64,000 bases of DNA from Deltaproteobacteria bacterium (GCA_029261795.1 JAJDAP010000019.1:1-64000); one strand, 5' to 3'. Positions 43,901-51,610 are shown, counted from the first letter of the stretch. A program made the numbers and translations. Notes: generated from the letters alone by a model not told the origin.

Positions 43901-44570
43901 GCGGTTGGATCTCCACGAACGACGTGGTGATGGAGCGGTTCGCAGCGGTTACGGCTCCATCTACGGCTCGTGGTTCAGCGAGGATCGTCACGTCGAAGGC
44001 GCGATCACCTATGCGCGCCATCGCTACGACTCGGAACGGCCGATCCAGATCGGCAACATCGCCCAGACGGCGTACAGCGAACACGGTGGCGCCTCGCTCG
44101 GGCTGACGGCAACCGCGGGCTGGAACACCGAACTCTGGAGCTTCGCAGCAACGCCTTACGTAGCCCTCGAGGCCATGCGTCTCTGGGAGCGCGGCTTCAC
44201 CGAGCGCGGAGCGGAGGATCTGAACCTCGTCGTGAACGCCCGCACGACCGATTCCCTCGTCGGAGAAGTCGGTGTGCGCATGTCGCGACGCATCGTGTTC
44301 GATGGCGGCAGCGTTTCGAGCGGATTCGTGATCGGCTGGCGGCACGATTTCGACATCGACGATCGCACGGTCCGCTCCGGCTTCGCGGCGGTCCCGACCC
44401 GCTACAGCCTCGATGGACGAGATATCGAGAGCAACTCGGGACGGGCCGGCCTGGAGATCCGCTTCGAACAGGAGGATGGCCCGTTCAGCGCGGCGCTCCA
44501 ACTCGATTCGCTCTTCCGCAACGGATCGAGTGAACGCAAGATCGGCCTGCGGCTCGGCTACCTCTTCTAG
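37908..44570 (+). CDS. Giant Gly-rich repeat autotransporter
   Basis: A 2220-aa type V secreted surface protein. The TTG start has GGAG 6 nt upstream and opens a signal peptide (LCLRAAPLALILAGIGFATSASA). Residues about 100-1620 are a passenger of roughly 26 repeats, each ending in a form of HGIFAQSVGGGGGNGG, spaced about 55-70 residues, which should build a beta-solenoid. A linker follows, then the autotransporter barrel (about residues 1935-2220; GVTFWTAGFNGSGE, GISGGWSRSRLDL) ending in LRLGYLF with a C-terminal Phe as required for BAM insertion. Likely an adhesin or surface-layer protein. GC-rich Gly codons make recombination between repeats likely. Confidence 0.92.
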   Translation: MSPIPIRSTIRLARLCLRAAPLALILAGIGFATSASAESIRCVAGSCSSGASIAFSGPDIVTAGPGLSVLSTGSTGRRGRGASLIRGSRAGGSGSTGPTVTINSSGNITTTGSGAFAIRAFSQGGAGGRGGGSGCCNASDGGKGGNGGSVSVRGSGDLSMRGPGAIAILAVSQAGKGGKGGNGGTFGGGGDGGGSGLGGSILVDGSWNITTRGNDAHGIAGYSLGAEAGRGGKNGAIPIGGGPGSGGNSGSGGSVTIRTGGDIATTGSDSHGAIASSVGGHGGRGGGSAGFVSFSASGGSAGHGGSALLTNTGAITTRGARSHAIFSESVGGGGGSGGSGFGVFYSSGGGGGRGGNGGTAFASNAGMATTIGANSHGIFAQSVGGGGGSGGGSGGAFSFGGSGSGGGSGAGVTARNTGSIEVSGAGSRGIFAQSVGGGGGDGAFSGGILAVGGRGSSTSPGGNVLVENSGNISATGSNAIFAQSVGGGGGNGGASGGWFGVGGAGGGGGNGGIVTVNETGQLSTQAADSSALFVQSVGGGGGNGGGTIAVGAFFSAGVGGSGGTASDGGRVDVNATAGGSSTMGARSHGIFAQSVGGGGGNGGFAGSVAIGTKFAVGVAIGGKAGGGGKGGSVDVQSGKTIQTLGKDAHGIQAQSVGGGGGNGGFAIAAAGSDGFSGTISVGGSGGAGGDASTVVLGSDGDITTGGLRSYGILAQSVGGGGGDGGFSIGASFAAGPAAALSFGGSGTAGGAGGTVDVDVTSDITTSGELAHGVVAQSVGGGGGSGGFAISGAGSSQGGGLAFGMGGSGAKGGNANQVDLDSAGTVKTQAKGAHGLIAQSVGGGGGNAGFAGTISGGFGDGASLSAAIGGTGGPGGDGGRVHLGNTGTVTTAADAAYGVFAQSVGGGGGDGGFAMAVALGQGEKSVTLSAAVGGSGGVGGEGKAVGITNQGFIETSGVKSHGLFAQSLGGGGGTGGFAASGSLSSTPSGVQLGVSVGGSGGTGTAAGRVDVSNQQSIITHGESALGIYAHSLGGGGGDGGLSFSGAFGAGTSKNLAVSVGGAGGSASSGGFVSVINDGLVDTSGHNAHAIQAQSVGGGGGNGGMAIAATLGSGGEKTNVNASIAVGGSGGAGNKGGTVEVTTNDRIVTRGDDAHGIFAQSVGGGGGTGGSSLAGSVGLSAAQPGKSINVVVAVGGAGGSGNTGGAVNVQNTSLVDTFGRGSVGIVAQSVGGGGGMGGSARGVSLLLDKKNPFNKNASQNANLQIAVGGSGGMASDGGTVFAGNSGVITTRGIGARGIFAQSVGGGGGRGGMGIFGLPVPVSLANQISLFKDISITVGGDQGSQGNGGIVTVRNAADIVTMSSKADGIFAQSVGGGGGVGENFCEDTAAGDPGPPAGTAVCAPPGSGGTAQTGVTAKLSIGGDGSNAGFGAMVDVEHTGTIETFGNGANGIFAQSVGGGGGVAGNVDRGLKDGTLLGIELGFSNIGILPPIGGSGGGGGDGGLVTIQSSGDIVTHGSGANAIFAQSVGGGGGVAGNIGNNLISSDLFSAAGSSGGAGSGGNVVVDHSGDIVTFGDVSHGVFAQSAGGTGSGGDVMVTVDGNIAANGLGSDGVVVQSRGDAGVGDVTVTLLGAGVVQGGTGDAAGVRFLDGGTNVVANGGLLHALGGTAVAGGTGDDSVDNTGTVVGDLRLGTGANVFDNRAGASFRAGPVADLGGGRLTNAGTVQIENATPATTQLNGRFEQTPTGRYIARFHKDGSRDLIAATGTAAIGGTLEVVRNPGFYADQLGDFVLTTPQTSGALAALDIPTATPLLRFDVSVQPGGVFVDPVAQPFASIARNKVQRATSTYLDAVVPVRTPSLDLVLGEFQMLQPHQYEQALASLSGDSYDDYTTTTLSTTERYGRALLGGIGQAREVQRRFLADLIAKREAVDPVTGLSPVGANLFDTRGVTFWTAGFNGSGEQRKDDGYTGYDFDGYGGLLGASAWIDETSSIGISGGWSRSRLDLHERRGDGAVRSGYGSIYGSWFSEDRHVEGAITYARHRYDSERPIQIGNIAQTAYSEHGGASLGLTATAGWNTELWSFAATPYVALEAMRLWERGFTERGAEDLNLVVNARTTDSLVGEVGVRMSRRIVFDGGSVSSGFVIGWRHDFDIDDRTVRSGFAAVPTRYSLDGRDIESNSGRAGLEIRFEQEDGPFSAALQLDSLFRNGSSERKIGLRLGYLF
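38230..42690 (+). repeat. About 26 tandem coding repeats
   Basis: DNA repeats of about 150-220 bp inside the autotransporter, each containing the core ATCTTCGCCCAGAGCGTGGG or a variant, then a run of GGC/GGT/GGG. Early copies (before 38890) and the last two are divergent; copies between 39040 and 42500 are close, which suggests recent expansion or gene conversion in the middle. Confidence 0.85.
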
Positions 44571-44575
44571 CAGTC

Positions 44576-44600
44576 ATCTCGGCGGACGGTCGTCCGAGAT
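44576..44600. terminator. Hairpin after autotransporter
   Basis: ATCTCGG at 44576-44582 pairs with CCGAGAT at 44594-44600, and GGAC with GTCC inside, with a small bulge and GGTC loop. It begins 6 nt after the stop codon. There is no T-run, so termination is probable from position rather than sequence. Confidence 0.4.
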
Positions 44601-44687
44601 CTCGTGCCCGGACGCCATGTGAAAGCCGGCAGCGCAGGGTTTTCCAAACCACTACCGAGCCCAGCGGGCCACAACCTCTCGAAGGAA

Positions 44688-45374
44688 TCAGCGATCACGC
44701 TTCCTCAGGTGCCGTTCAAGAAAGGTCCGCGAGGCCCAGCGTGTGGACGGAATGATGAGTCGGTAGAGCGGTCGCATGAGCCAATTCGGCAGACCGACCG
44801 CTCTCTCTTCGTGACCGACGCGCGCCCGCGGATGATCGAGAAAGCCGGGCGCCGGGTAGCGACAACGGCGGGCGTCGCGCCAGAACTCGATCGCCTTCAG
44901 GTGCTTGATGTTCTTGTAGCCGTAGTGGCCGGGGGCCACGAGTCGCAGCGGCGCGCCGTGGGCGACCGAGAGCGGTTGGCCGTCGAGGGTGTCGGCGAGC
45001 AGGACGTCGTCGGCCAGCAGATCTTCGAGCGGCAGGCTCGCACGGTTTCCGTCCTGTCCCCGGAAGACGACGAGGCGGGCGTCCGCTTCCGGCCGCACTT
45101 CGGGAACGACCAGTTGCTCGTAGAAGTCGCGGAACCGCACCCCGGACCATTCGAGGCCGCACTTCGACCAGGTCGTCACGCAGTGGAGATCACTCACCGG
45201 CTTCGTGCGCGGGAGTTCGAGGAAACGCGCCTCGACCGAGAGCGGGTTCGCAACATCGCCGCGGACCTCGAATGCCACGCACCCGGTCCGGTCCGGGAAG
45301 CGGTTCTGGAACTGCAGGAGTCCGAAGCGGGGAAGATCGTCGATCGCCCGCTGTCCTTTCGGAAGCGTTCCCAT
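44688..45374 (-). CDS. Sulfite oxidase-family molybdopterin protein, cytoplasmic
   Basis: A 228-aa protein of the sulfite-oxidase/MsrP fold that binds a single molybdopterin. The Mo-ligand Cys lies in SDLHCVTTWSK near residue 67, followed by WSGVRF, and HGAPLRLVAPGHYGYKNIKHLKAIEF near residues 140-165. There is no Tat signal and no heme partner, so unlike MsrP it is likely cytoplasmic. It is not close to the other molybdoenzymes and has no matching operator in front. Substrate unknown. Confidence 0.85.
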   Translation of the reverse strand: MGTLPKGQRAIDDLPRFGLLQFQNRFPDRTGCVAFEVRGDVANPLSVEARFLELPRTKPVSDLHCVTTWSKCGLEWSGVRFRDFYEQLVVPEVRPEADARLVVFRGQDGNRASLPLEDLLADDVLLADTLDGQPLSVAHGAPLRLVAPGHYGYKNIKHLKAIEFWRDARRCRYPAPGFLDHPRARVGHEERAVGLPNWLMRPLYRLIIPSTRWASRTFLERHLRKRDR

Positions 45375-45460
45375 GACGAGAAGGTACCGAATTCAGGGGC
45401 CAGGGCAGTTGGGACGTTCAAGCCCCACTTCCGCTCGGGCGCCCGTGGATAGATGTTATG

Positions 45461-46345
45461 TCAAGACACCAACGTCCGCGCGAACTTCCCGAGCCGTGCG
45501 ATGGCTTCTTGTGCATCGGGGAGTTCGTCCGGGAACAGATGCCAGTCGTGGAACATGTCCTCGCAGGGGTCTAGCGTTGCGGCGACACCGGCCGCGCGCG
45601 CACGCGCGGCGAGGCGCGTGGCATCGTCGTACAACACTTCGGCGGTGCCCACCTGGATGAACAGCGGCGGCAGATCCGAGAGATTGGCATAGAGCGGGGC
45701 TGCGAGCGGTGTTCTGGGGTCGAGCCCATCGAGGTAGAGCTGCGCGAGCGGCAGCGACAGTTCGCGAGAGTTCCAGTCGTCCGCCGCGCGCGCGGTCATC
45801 GATTCCCCTGCGCATTCGAGATCGACCCACGGCGAGATGCAGACGCCCGCCGCCGGAAGCGGGGCCCCGGAATCGCGCAGCGCGACCAGCGTCGCAACCG
45901 TGAGCCCACCCCCGGACGAGTCGCCCGCGATGATCAGGCGCGACGGTTCGTGCCCCTCAGCCAGTAGCCAGCGATACGCCGCCACCGCGTCCTCGACGGC
46001 CGCAGGATGCGGATGTTCGGGTGCACGTCGATAGTCGAGTGCGAGCGCGCTTCCCTCGGCAACCAACGCGATCCGCTGTATCAGGTGACGGTGCGAGTCA
46101 ATCGACCCAAGCACGTAGCCACCCCCATGGAGGTAGAGCACGATCCGATCGCCAGCTGCCGCGGCCTCCGGCAACCATTCCGCCGGGACGCCACCGGCGT
46201 CGACGGGCACGCCGGAATCGGCCTGTGGATCAGCGAAGATGTCTTCAACCGCCTGCCGGAGCACGGCCGGCCCGGCTGCGGGATCGACCGACCCCAGGTG
46301 CGTTCGGATCCGCACCAACAGGGATTCGAGTGCTGCAGATCTCAT
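45461..46345 (-). CDS. Alpha/beta hydrolase, HSL-type esterase
   Basis: A 294-aa carboxylesterase of the hormone-sensitive-lipase family: oxyanion motif HGGGYVLGS near residue 73, nucleophile GDSSGGG near 142, and C-terminal Asp/His in DPCEDMFHDWHLF near 256. Prefers short acyl esters in most relatives. ATG 46345 has AGGAG 8 nt upstream. It follows a GNAT gene by 15 bp on the same strand. Confidence 0.88.
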   Translation of the reverse strand: MRSAALESLLVRIRTHLGSVDPAAGPAVLRQAVEDIFADPQADSGVPVDAGGVPAEWLPEAAAAGDRIVLYLHGGGYVLGSIDSHRHLIQRIALVAEGSALALDYRRAPEHPHPAAVEDAVAAYRWLLAEGHEPSRLIIAGDSSGGGLTVATLVALRDSGAPLPAAGVCISPWVDLECAGESMTARAADDWNSRELSLPLAQLYLDGLDPRTPLAAPLYANLSDLPPLFIQVGTAEVLYDDATRLAARARAAGVAATLDPCEDMFHDWHLFPDELPDAQEAIARLGKFARTLVS

Positions 46346-46360
46346 CGCTCGTTCTCCTGA

Positions 46361-46954
46361 TCAGGGCCGTGCAAAGGCTGCGAAGTTCCACCGCAGCGTG
46401 CGTGCGCAGCGCGCGAGGGAGTAGAGCAGAGAATCGGCTCGACCCCCCAAGCACCGCTCGCTCGGACATGGCCCGCGCCTCTCCGTGAAACCCAGCTTCG
46501 CGAGGACGTGGAGCGTTCGGCCGTTCTCCGGCAGCGCCACGGCCTCGATGACGGACAGTTCGAGCTGCGAGAAGCCGTAGCCGATCACGAGGCGTGCGGC
46601 GCGGGTGCCGAAGCCTGCCCCCCAATGGGCGCGCCCGATCGCGGCGCCGAGTTCGGCGCTGTGGTCCTTCGGGTCGAGGCCAACGAACCCGATGCTGCCG
46701 ATGCTGGTTCCCGGATCATCCGGGACGATCGCCCAGCGGAGCCCGGCCTGCTCGCGGAAGGCCTTGCGGTGGTGGGCCAGACCGTCGTCGAGGACTTGCA
46801 TCGAGGTAGCGACGGGATCGCCTGCCAACTCCGCCGCCTCTTCGTCCGAGAGGCGCTCGAACCACGCCGGGAGATCTTGCTCGCCGAGTTCGCGGAGCAA
46901 GAGGCCGTCTTCGCGAAGGCGGGGAAACCGGTCCGGGAACGGTGCGTAGGACAT
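46361..46954 (-). CDS. GNAT acetyltransferase (RimJ/RimL-like)
   Basis: A 197-aa N-acetyltransferase. The acetyl-CoA site is RAHWGAGFGTRAARLVIGYGF near residues 108-128, with the following LELSVIEAVALPENGRTLHVLAKLGF typical of the group that acetylates protein or small-molecule amines. The last 40 residues are unlike the family and Cys/Arg-rich. Probably in one operon with the esterase downstream. Confidence 0.8.
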   Translation of the reverse strand: MSYAPFPDRFPRLREDGLLLRELGEQDLPAWFERLSDEEAAELAGDPVATSMQVLDDGLAHHRKAFREQAGLRWAIVPDDPGTSIGSIGFVGLDPKDHSAELGAAIGRAHWGAGFGTRAARLVIGYGFSQLELSVIEAVALPENGRTLHVLAKLGFTERRGPCPSERCLGGRADSLLYSLARCARTLRWNFAAFARP

Positions 46955-46993
46955 TGAAGCGCTTGCTAGTCGGCCGGAACCTGGCCGACCGCG

Positions 46994-47392
46994 CTAGCGG
47001 GGGTCCAAGCGCAAGAAGTAGCGCGGCGGAAATCCCGTCAAGACCCGGAACATGAGCCCGGGATCGTGTTCGCTGTAAACGCGCGCGCTCTCTGCCTCGC
47101 CGACGGGAACTGCGAGGTAGTCGCCCTTCACGCCGTTCACGGTGGCCTGGACATTCGGGTTCTCGAGCGCGCGGTTGTACCAGGCCCTGGGCCAATGGTT
47201 GGCCGCCACATAGAAGTTCCCGCCGCTCTCGAGCTGAGACACGACCCGGTCGCGACTTTCGCCGGCGGCCGTGGTGGAAATGACCAGCGTCGTTTCGCCG
47301 GCGGGCTGGAGGAATCCGATCAATGACTCGAAGGCCACGATGATTCCCACGTAGACCAACAAGGCAATCACGACGATCTTGACGGCTTTCAC
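46994..47392 (-). CDS. Membrane-anchored Ddn/nitroreductase-like protein
   Basis: A 132-aa protein: one N-terminal membrane helix (VVIALLVYVGIIVAFESLIGFL) and a small split-barrel domain with GGNFYVAANHWPRAWYNRALENPNVQATVNG near residues 57-87, resembling the F420-dependent Ddn/quinone reductase family. GTG 47392 is chosen for GGGAGAT 5 nt upstream and because the longer frame shows no homology. Cofactor not proven: the usual Arg/Lys-rich start of the domain is altered. Confidence 0.6.
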   Translation of the reverse strand: MKAVKIVVIALLVYVGIIVAFESLIGFLQPAGETTLVISTTAAGESRDRVVSQLESGGNFYVAANHWPRAWYNRALENPNVQATVNGVKGDYLAVPVGEAESARVYSEHDPGLMFRVLTGFPPRYFLRLDPR

Positions 47393-47550
47393 TGTGGATC
47401 TCCCAGGAGGCGCGCCCCAAGGCACCGGTTGCTCAGGCTCGGGCCCCCGCAGCCTACCATGACCAGCCCCGAGCGAGCGGATCGCTCGGGCGAATACGCC
47501 GCTGCCGGAATCTGGCGCAGCTCGAAGGTCCCCGCGCCCGACCCGTCCGG

Positions 47551-47988
47551 CTAGGGCTCGAATCTCCAGAATCGGATGTTGGGCGACATCTCCGCAAGCC
47601 CGTACTTGGCCTGGTACCGAGCCGAGATCGCGGCGACCTCCGCGGCATCGGTCACGTCGACGAGGCGCCCGTCGTAGAGAGATCCGTCGATCCCGATCCG
47701 CACGCGGGGATCGCGATCGACCCAACCCGGCCAGTTCTTAGTCTCGGGATCGCGGGCCGCGAGGTAGAGGCGCCCATCGAGCGAGCCGCACCAGACCGTG
47801 ACCGAGTGCGGGATGAAGTACGGCGGCTTTACCTGGACCGCGATCTCGCGGTGCTCGTCCGTGAACGCCCAGTCCGCGGGCGCAGCGATCACCCGACCTG
47901 GAAGCATCAGCCCCGGTCGGCGGTCCTGGGGTGAGAGGCAGCCGAGCAGGAGCACGGCGACGAACACAGCAAGCAGGCTTCTCATCAT
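47551..47988 (-). CDS. Split-barrel flavin-like lipoprotein
   Basis: A 145-aa lipoprotein: signal peptide MMRSLLAVFVAVLLLGC with the lipobox Cys, then a domain with VTVWCGSLDGRLYLAARDPETKNWPGWVDRDPRV near residues 60-95 that resembles pyridoxamine-phosphate-oxidase-like split barrels. The start ATG 47988 shares its A with the stop of the VOC gene (TGATG), with GAGGAG upstream. Third gene of a GST-VOC-lipoprotein operon. A surface-exposed version of this fold is unusual; ligand unknown. Confidence 0.65.
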   Translation of the reverse strand: MMRSLLAVFVAVLLLGCLSPQDRRPGLMLPGRVIAAPADWAFTDEHREIAVQVKPPYFIPHSVTVWCGSLDGRLYLAARDPETKNWPGWVDRDPRVRIGIDGSLYDGRLVDVTDAAEVAAISARYQAKYGLAEMSPNIRFWRFEP

Positions 47989-48539
47989 CAAAGCTCCTCG
48001 GCCTCGGGCAAGATGGGCTTGCCCGACGACCAATCGATCTCTCGAATCGGCGACTGGACGCCATCCCAGGCTTCGTGGGCCGCATGGATTCCCTCGAAGA
48101 GTCCGACCATCAGCTCGCTGCGTGCCATCAGCTGGATCATCACGCCCGGATGCTCTGCAGAATCGAGGTATGCGTGCGCTGACCCGTAGCGCTGCCGCAC
48201 GAGATAGGCCGGACCGAGTTCGGCGAGGCTGGCATCGAGATCATCCACCCACATCGCAAGGTGCTGTAGACCTCCCTCGGGATGTCCGTGCAGGTACTCG
48301 GCGTAGATCGTGGGAGCCTCATCGTGTTGCGCAATGACTTCGATCTGTTGATCACCCGAATAGGCGAACGCGGCGGAAAGGTCCGGCTGGATCGCGGAAC
48401 CATCGAACTCGCCGGGCGGTTTGATGTGACGTTCGACGAAGAAAGGACCCACCCCGCGCGCGATCCAATGGCCCATGGCCCGTTCCACGTCGGGAACCAC
48501 GTAGCCTTGCTGAACGACGGGCCCGAATAGCTTGCTCAA
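47988..48539 (-). CDS. VOC (glyoxalase-like) protein
   Basis: A 183-aa vicinal-oxygen-chelate protein with paired beta-alpha-beta modules: GYVVPDVERAMGHWIARGVGPFF near residues 12-34 and LQHLAMWVDDLDASLAEL near 90-108. The His residues in LQHLAMW and a later acidic residue could bind metal. Overlaps the GST stop as ATGA. With the GST it may detoxify or open an electrophilic ring compound. Confidence 0.75.
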   Translation of the reverse strand: MSKLFGPVVQQGYVVPDVERAMGHWIARGVGPFFVERHIKPPGEFDGSAIQPDLSAAFAYSGDQQIEVIAQHDEAPTIYAEYLHGHPEGGLQHLAMWVDDLDASLAELGPAYLVRQRYGSAHAYLDSAEHPGVMIQLMARSELMVGLFEGIHAAHEAWDGVQSPIREIDWSSGKPILPEAEEL

Positions 48540-49177
48540 GACGGCAACCGCGTCGCCGGATGTTCGCTGACGCTAGGCCGGCCATTCACCCGCTCGTGCC
48601 AGGCTGCGAGATTCTTCAGCGCATCGTCGTAGGGCAACGCGACGAGGTTGGCGGAGAAATCGATGGTCGTGAGCGCCAGGATGTCGGCAATCGAGAAGGC
48701 CTCGCCGGCGATGTACGGATGCTCGCCGAGCTCCCGATCCAGGAACTTGTGGAAATCCCGAGCCAGCACCCGATTCTGTTCGGCGACCTCGGCAATCTGG
48801 TTCTTCATCACGGCCTTGGTGAGCGGCGAGCCGTGGATCCAGACCATGCCGACCGGACGCATCAGGTTGAGTTCCATGCGCCGGCTCCACATCTCGATGC
48901 GGGCCTGCTCCTCGGCGCTCTGGCCAAACATCGAGGGCTCCGGGTGGAGCACCTCGAAATAGCGACAGATCGCCACGGACTCGGCGATATGGCTGCCATC
49001 ATCGAGTTCGAGCACCGGAATGCCACCGAGCCGGTTCCGCTTCTCCATGAACTCGGGCGTTCGATTCGCCCGGGTCATGATGTCGACGGTCTCGCAGGGA
49101 ACATCGAGGCCCTTTTCGGCCAGATACAGGTGGACGCGCCTGGGGTTCGGAGCGCCGGGGTAGGTGTAGAGCTTCAT
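48536..49177 (-). CDS. Glutathione S-transferase
   Basis: A 213-aa GST: thioredoxin-like N-domain (residues 1-80) with LYTYPGAPNPRRVHLYLAEKG and GGIPVLELDDGSHIAESVAICRYFE, and a helical C-domain with GEAFSIADILALTTIDF. Residues around the first loop would supply the glutathione-activating hydroxyl (Tyr or Ser not clear). First gene of the GST-VOC-lipoprotein operon. Confidence 0.88.
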   Translation of the reverse strand: MKLYTYPGAPNPRRVHLYLAEKGLDVPCETVDIMTRANRTPEFMEKRNRLGGIPVLELDDGSHIAESVAICRYFEVLHPEPSMFGQSAEEQARIEMWSRRMELNLMRPVGMVWIHGSPLTKAVMKNQIAEVAEQNRVLARDFHKFLDRELGEHPYIAGEAFSIADILALTTIDFSANLVALPYDDALKNLAAWHERVNGRPSVSEHPATRLPS

Positions 49178-49261
49178 GGGGGCACGCTAGCAGGCCGCCG
49201 GGGCCTCCGGTCTGTGGTGACGCGTTGCGGTGGCGCCGGAATCCATCAAGATCTGCGCCCC

Positions 49262-50356
49262 ATGTCCCTTCGCTGCGGAATCGTCGGAATGCCCAATGTC
49301 GGCAAGAGCACGTTGTTCAACGCGCTGACCGAGGCCCGGATCGCGGCCGAGAACTACCCTTTCTGCACGATCGAGCCGAACTCGGGCATCGTGCCGGTGC
49401 CGGATGAACGCCTCGCCGCCCTCGATGCGATCGTGCATTCGAAGCAGGTCATCCCGGCCACGGTCGAGTTCACCGACATCGCCGGCCTGGTGCGAGGCGC
49501 ATCCAAGGGGGAGGGCCTGGGCAATCAATTCCTCGGTCACATTCGCGAGACCGCCGCCGTGGTGCACGTCGTGCGCTGCTTCGATGATCCGGACGTTACG
49601 CACGTCGACGAAACGATCGACCCGGTGCGTGACGTCGAGACGATCGAGACCGAACTCGCACTCGCGGATCTCGAAACCGTGGAGAAGCGCCATGAGCGGG
49701 CGGCCCGTGCCGCCAGGGCCGGCAAGGCCGAGGACAAGGCCGAGGCCGCGTTCTTCGAGGCCCTGCTCGCCCACGTCGCGGACGGCAAGCCCGCACGTTC
49801 GTTCGAGGTGCCGGAAATTCACGCGAAGGCGTTTCGCGAGTGCTTCTTGTTGACGGCGAAACCGATCCTGTACGTCGCCAATCTCGATGAGGACGGTCTC
49901 GCGAACGGTCACGCGCACGTGGATGCCCTCGACGCCTACGCCGCCAAGGTCGGCGCTTCGGTACTGCGAGTCTGCGCGAAGACCGAGATGGACCTGATCG
50001 AACTCGACCCCGACGAGCGTGGTCTCTTCCTCGAAGAACTCGGTCTGGAAGAGCCGGGTCTCAATCGGCTCGTGCGCGCGGCCTATACGCTGTTGGATCT
50101 GATCACGTTCCTGACCGCTGGCGAGAAGGAAGTGCGCGCCTGGGAGATCTACCGCGGCATGACGGCGCCGCAGGCCGCCGGCACGATCCACACGGATTTC
50201 GAGCGCACCTTCATTCGCGCCGAGATCATCCCGTTCGAGGAATACACGGCGAACGGCGGCGAAGTCGGCGCCAAGGCCGCCGGCAAGATGCGCGTCGAAG
50301 GCAAGGAATACGTGATGCAGGATGGCGACGTGACACATTTTCGGGTCGGTGCATGA
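49262..50356 (+). CDS. ychF: Ribosome-associated ATPase/GTPase YchF
   Basis: Universal OBG-family P-loop NTPase, 364 aa, which prefers ATP and interacts with the ribosome. [15 protein letters not shown] near residue 8, the C-terminal TGS-like domain ([19 protein letters not shown]...[17 protein letters not shown]), and the ending FRVGA are characteristic. Start ATG 49262 gives the family length. Overlaps rnhA as ATGA. Confidence 0.95.
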   Translation: MSLRCGIVGMPNVGKSTLFNALTEARIAAENYPFCTIEPNSGIVPVPDERLAALDAIVHSKQVIPATVEFTDIAGLVRGASKGEGLGNQFLGHIRETAAVVHVVRCFDDPDVTHVDETIDPVRDVETIETELALADLETVEKRHERAARAARAGKAEDKAEAAFFEALLAHVADGKPARSFEVPEIHAKAFRECFLLTAKPILYVANLDEDGLANGHAHVDALDAYAAKVGASVLRVCAKTEMDLIELDPDERGLFLEELGLEEPGLNRLVRAAYTLLDLITFLTAGEKEVRAWEIYRGMTAPQAAGTIHTDFERTFIRAEIIPFEEYTANGGEVGAKAAGKMRVEGKEYVMQDGDVTHFRVGA

Positions 50357-50832
50357 ACGCTTCCAACCCGGAGCTGGAGGAGGTCCTCGCCCGCTACAAC
50401 GCGGGGCCGAACAGTGGTGTCTTCACCGACGGCTCCTGCGAAGGCAACCCTGGCCCGGGCGGCTGGGGATTCGTCTGGGTCGAGAACGGCGAAATCCTCC
50501 TCGAGCGATCCGGCCATGATCCCGCCACGACCAACAACCGCATGGAACTCCAGGCCTTGATCGAGGCGTTGCGCGCATTGCCGCGCGATGCGGAAGTCAC
50601 GGTTCACTCGGACAGCCAGTTGTGTGTGAACACGGTCAACCAATGGGCCGCCGGTTGGGAACGCCGCGGCTGGAAGCGCAAGGGTGGGCCGATCAAGAAC
50701 CTCGAGCAGGTGAAGGAACTCTACGCCCTCGCCGGGGATCGACCGGGTGTGCGCCTCGAATGGATCAAGGCCCACGACGGTTCGCGCTGGAACGAGTACG
50801 CCGACGTGCTGGCTTCGAGTTGGCTCCGCTAG
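50353..50832 (+). CDS. rnhA: Ribonuclease HI
   Basis: Cleaves RNA in RNA-DNA hybrids. The 159-aa protein has the catalytic acidic set in FTDGSC, RMELQAL, HSDSQL and NEYADVL, plus the basic GWERRGWKRKGG handle. Its ATG overlaps the ychF stop (ATGA). Confidence 0.94.
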   Translation: MNASNPELEEVLARYNAGPNSGVFTDGSCEGNPGPGGWGFVWVENGEILLERSGHDPATTNNRMELQALIEALRALPRDAEVTVHSDSQLCVNTVNQWAAGWERRGWKRKGGPIKNLEQVKELYALAGDRPGVRLEWIKAHDGSRWNEYADVLASSWLR

Positions 50833-50863
50833 GCCGCCGCGACAAGCCCGAGGCCAACTGATC

Positions 50864-51490
50864 TCACAGCGCCGCGAGTCGTTCGATCCTGCGAACGCGT
50901 CGCTTCAGCAGCCACGCGTAGAGCGCGGCCTCGGCGATCGGGACGAGGGCATACTCCCATTCGAAACTCGCCGGGAAGCGAATTCCGCTCGCCTCGAGCT
51001 GCTCCGGCGTCAGGTGGAGGCGCAGGAACGTGTGTTGCACCCAGAACAGCGGATTCCAATGGGTCACGGGATGGAGCCACCAGGGCAGGAAGTAGACGCC
51101 CAGCGGGAGCAGGGCGCAGAGACCGACGAGGCCCGAGACCTCGTGGGCACGACCGTTCTTTCCGGGGAAGGCCTCGAAGGCGACACCGACCATGGGAACC
51201 ACGACGGCAGCGGCCGTGCAAGCGATGATGCCGGCGGCGAGTGAGCTCCAGGGAAGGCCGTAGACCCCGGTCACGAGCGCCACGGTGGCGAAGCCGAAGG
51301 CGAGGCCGACGGGTGCGCGGCGCGCCTTGCCCTCGGCGGCCGCCAGGCGTTCGAGCCCGAACGCCACACTGGTCACCGCGATCGCCACGCCCGGTAGCCA
51401 GGGCCCGATGACCAGGGAGCCCGGCTGCAGCCAGCGAAATAACAACGCCCCGAGGGCACCGTAGGCGAGCGCGCGGAACATTCGCTTCAC
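50864..51490 (-). CDS. Polytopic membrane protein, unknown
   Basis: A 208-aa protein with about five to six hydrophobic helices (ALAYGALGALLFRWLQ, GVAIAVTSVAFGLERL, LAFGFATVALVTGVYGL, SLAAGIIACTAAAVVVPMVGVAF, VSGLVGLCALLPLGVYFLPWWL, ALVPIAEAALYAWLLKRR). Short conserved-looking part HPVTHWNPLFWVQHTF. GTG 51490 with AGAGGG upstream is preferred to the internal ATG at 51481. Family not recognised. Confidence 0.65.
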   Translation of the reverse strand: MKRMFRALAYGALGALLFRWLQPGSLVIGPWLPGVAIAVTSVAFGLERLAAAEGKARRAPVGLAFGFATVALVTGVYGLPWSSLAAGIIACTAAAVVVPMVGVAFEAFPGKNGRAHEVSGLVGLCALLPLGVYFLPWWLHPVTHWNPLFWVQHTFLRLHLTPEQLEASGIRFPASFEWEYALVPIAEAALYAWLLKRRVRRIERLAAL

Positions 51491-51548
51491 TTTGGACCCT
51501 CTGCTGCGTTTGCCTCGCGATCGGAAATTTCGGGCTTCAGTTGCGTCA

Positions 51549-51571
51549 TCGGCGCCCATTGTAGGCGCCGA
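51549..51571. promoter_or_regulatory. Perfect 8-bp inverted repeat in divergent promoter
   Basis: TCGGCGCC (51549-51556), 7-nt spacer, GGCGCCGA (51564-51571), between the membrane-protein gene and the isomerase-like gene. It may be an operator for one or both; as RNA it would form a hairpin 40 nt before the isomerase start. Confidence 0.4.
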
Positions 51572-51610
51572 CCCGATACGCTCCAGGGCGGCGACGGCAG
51601 GAGGAGCGAC

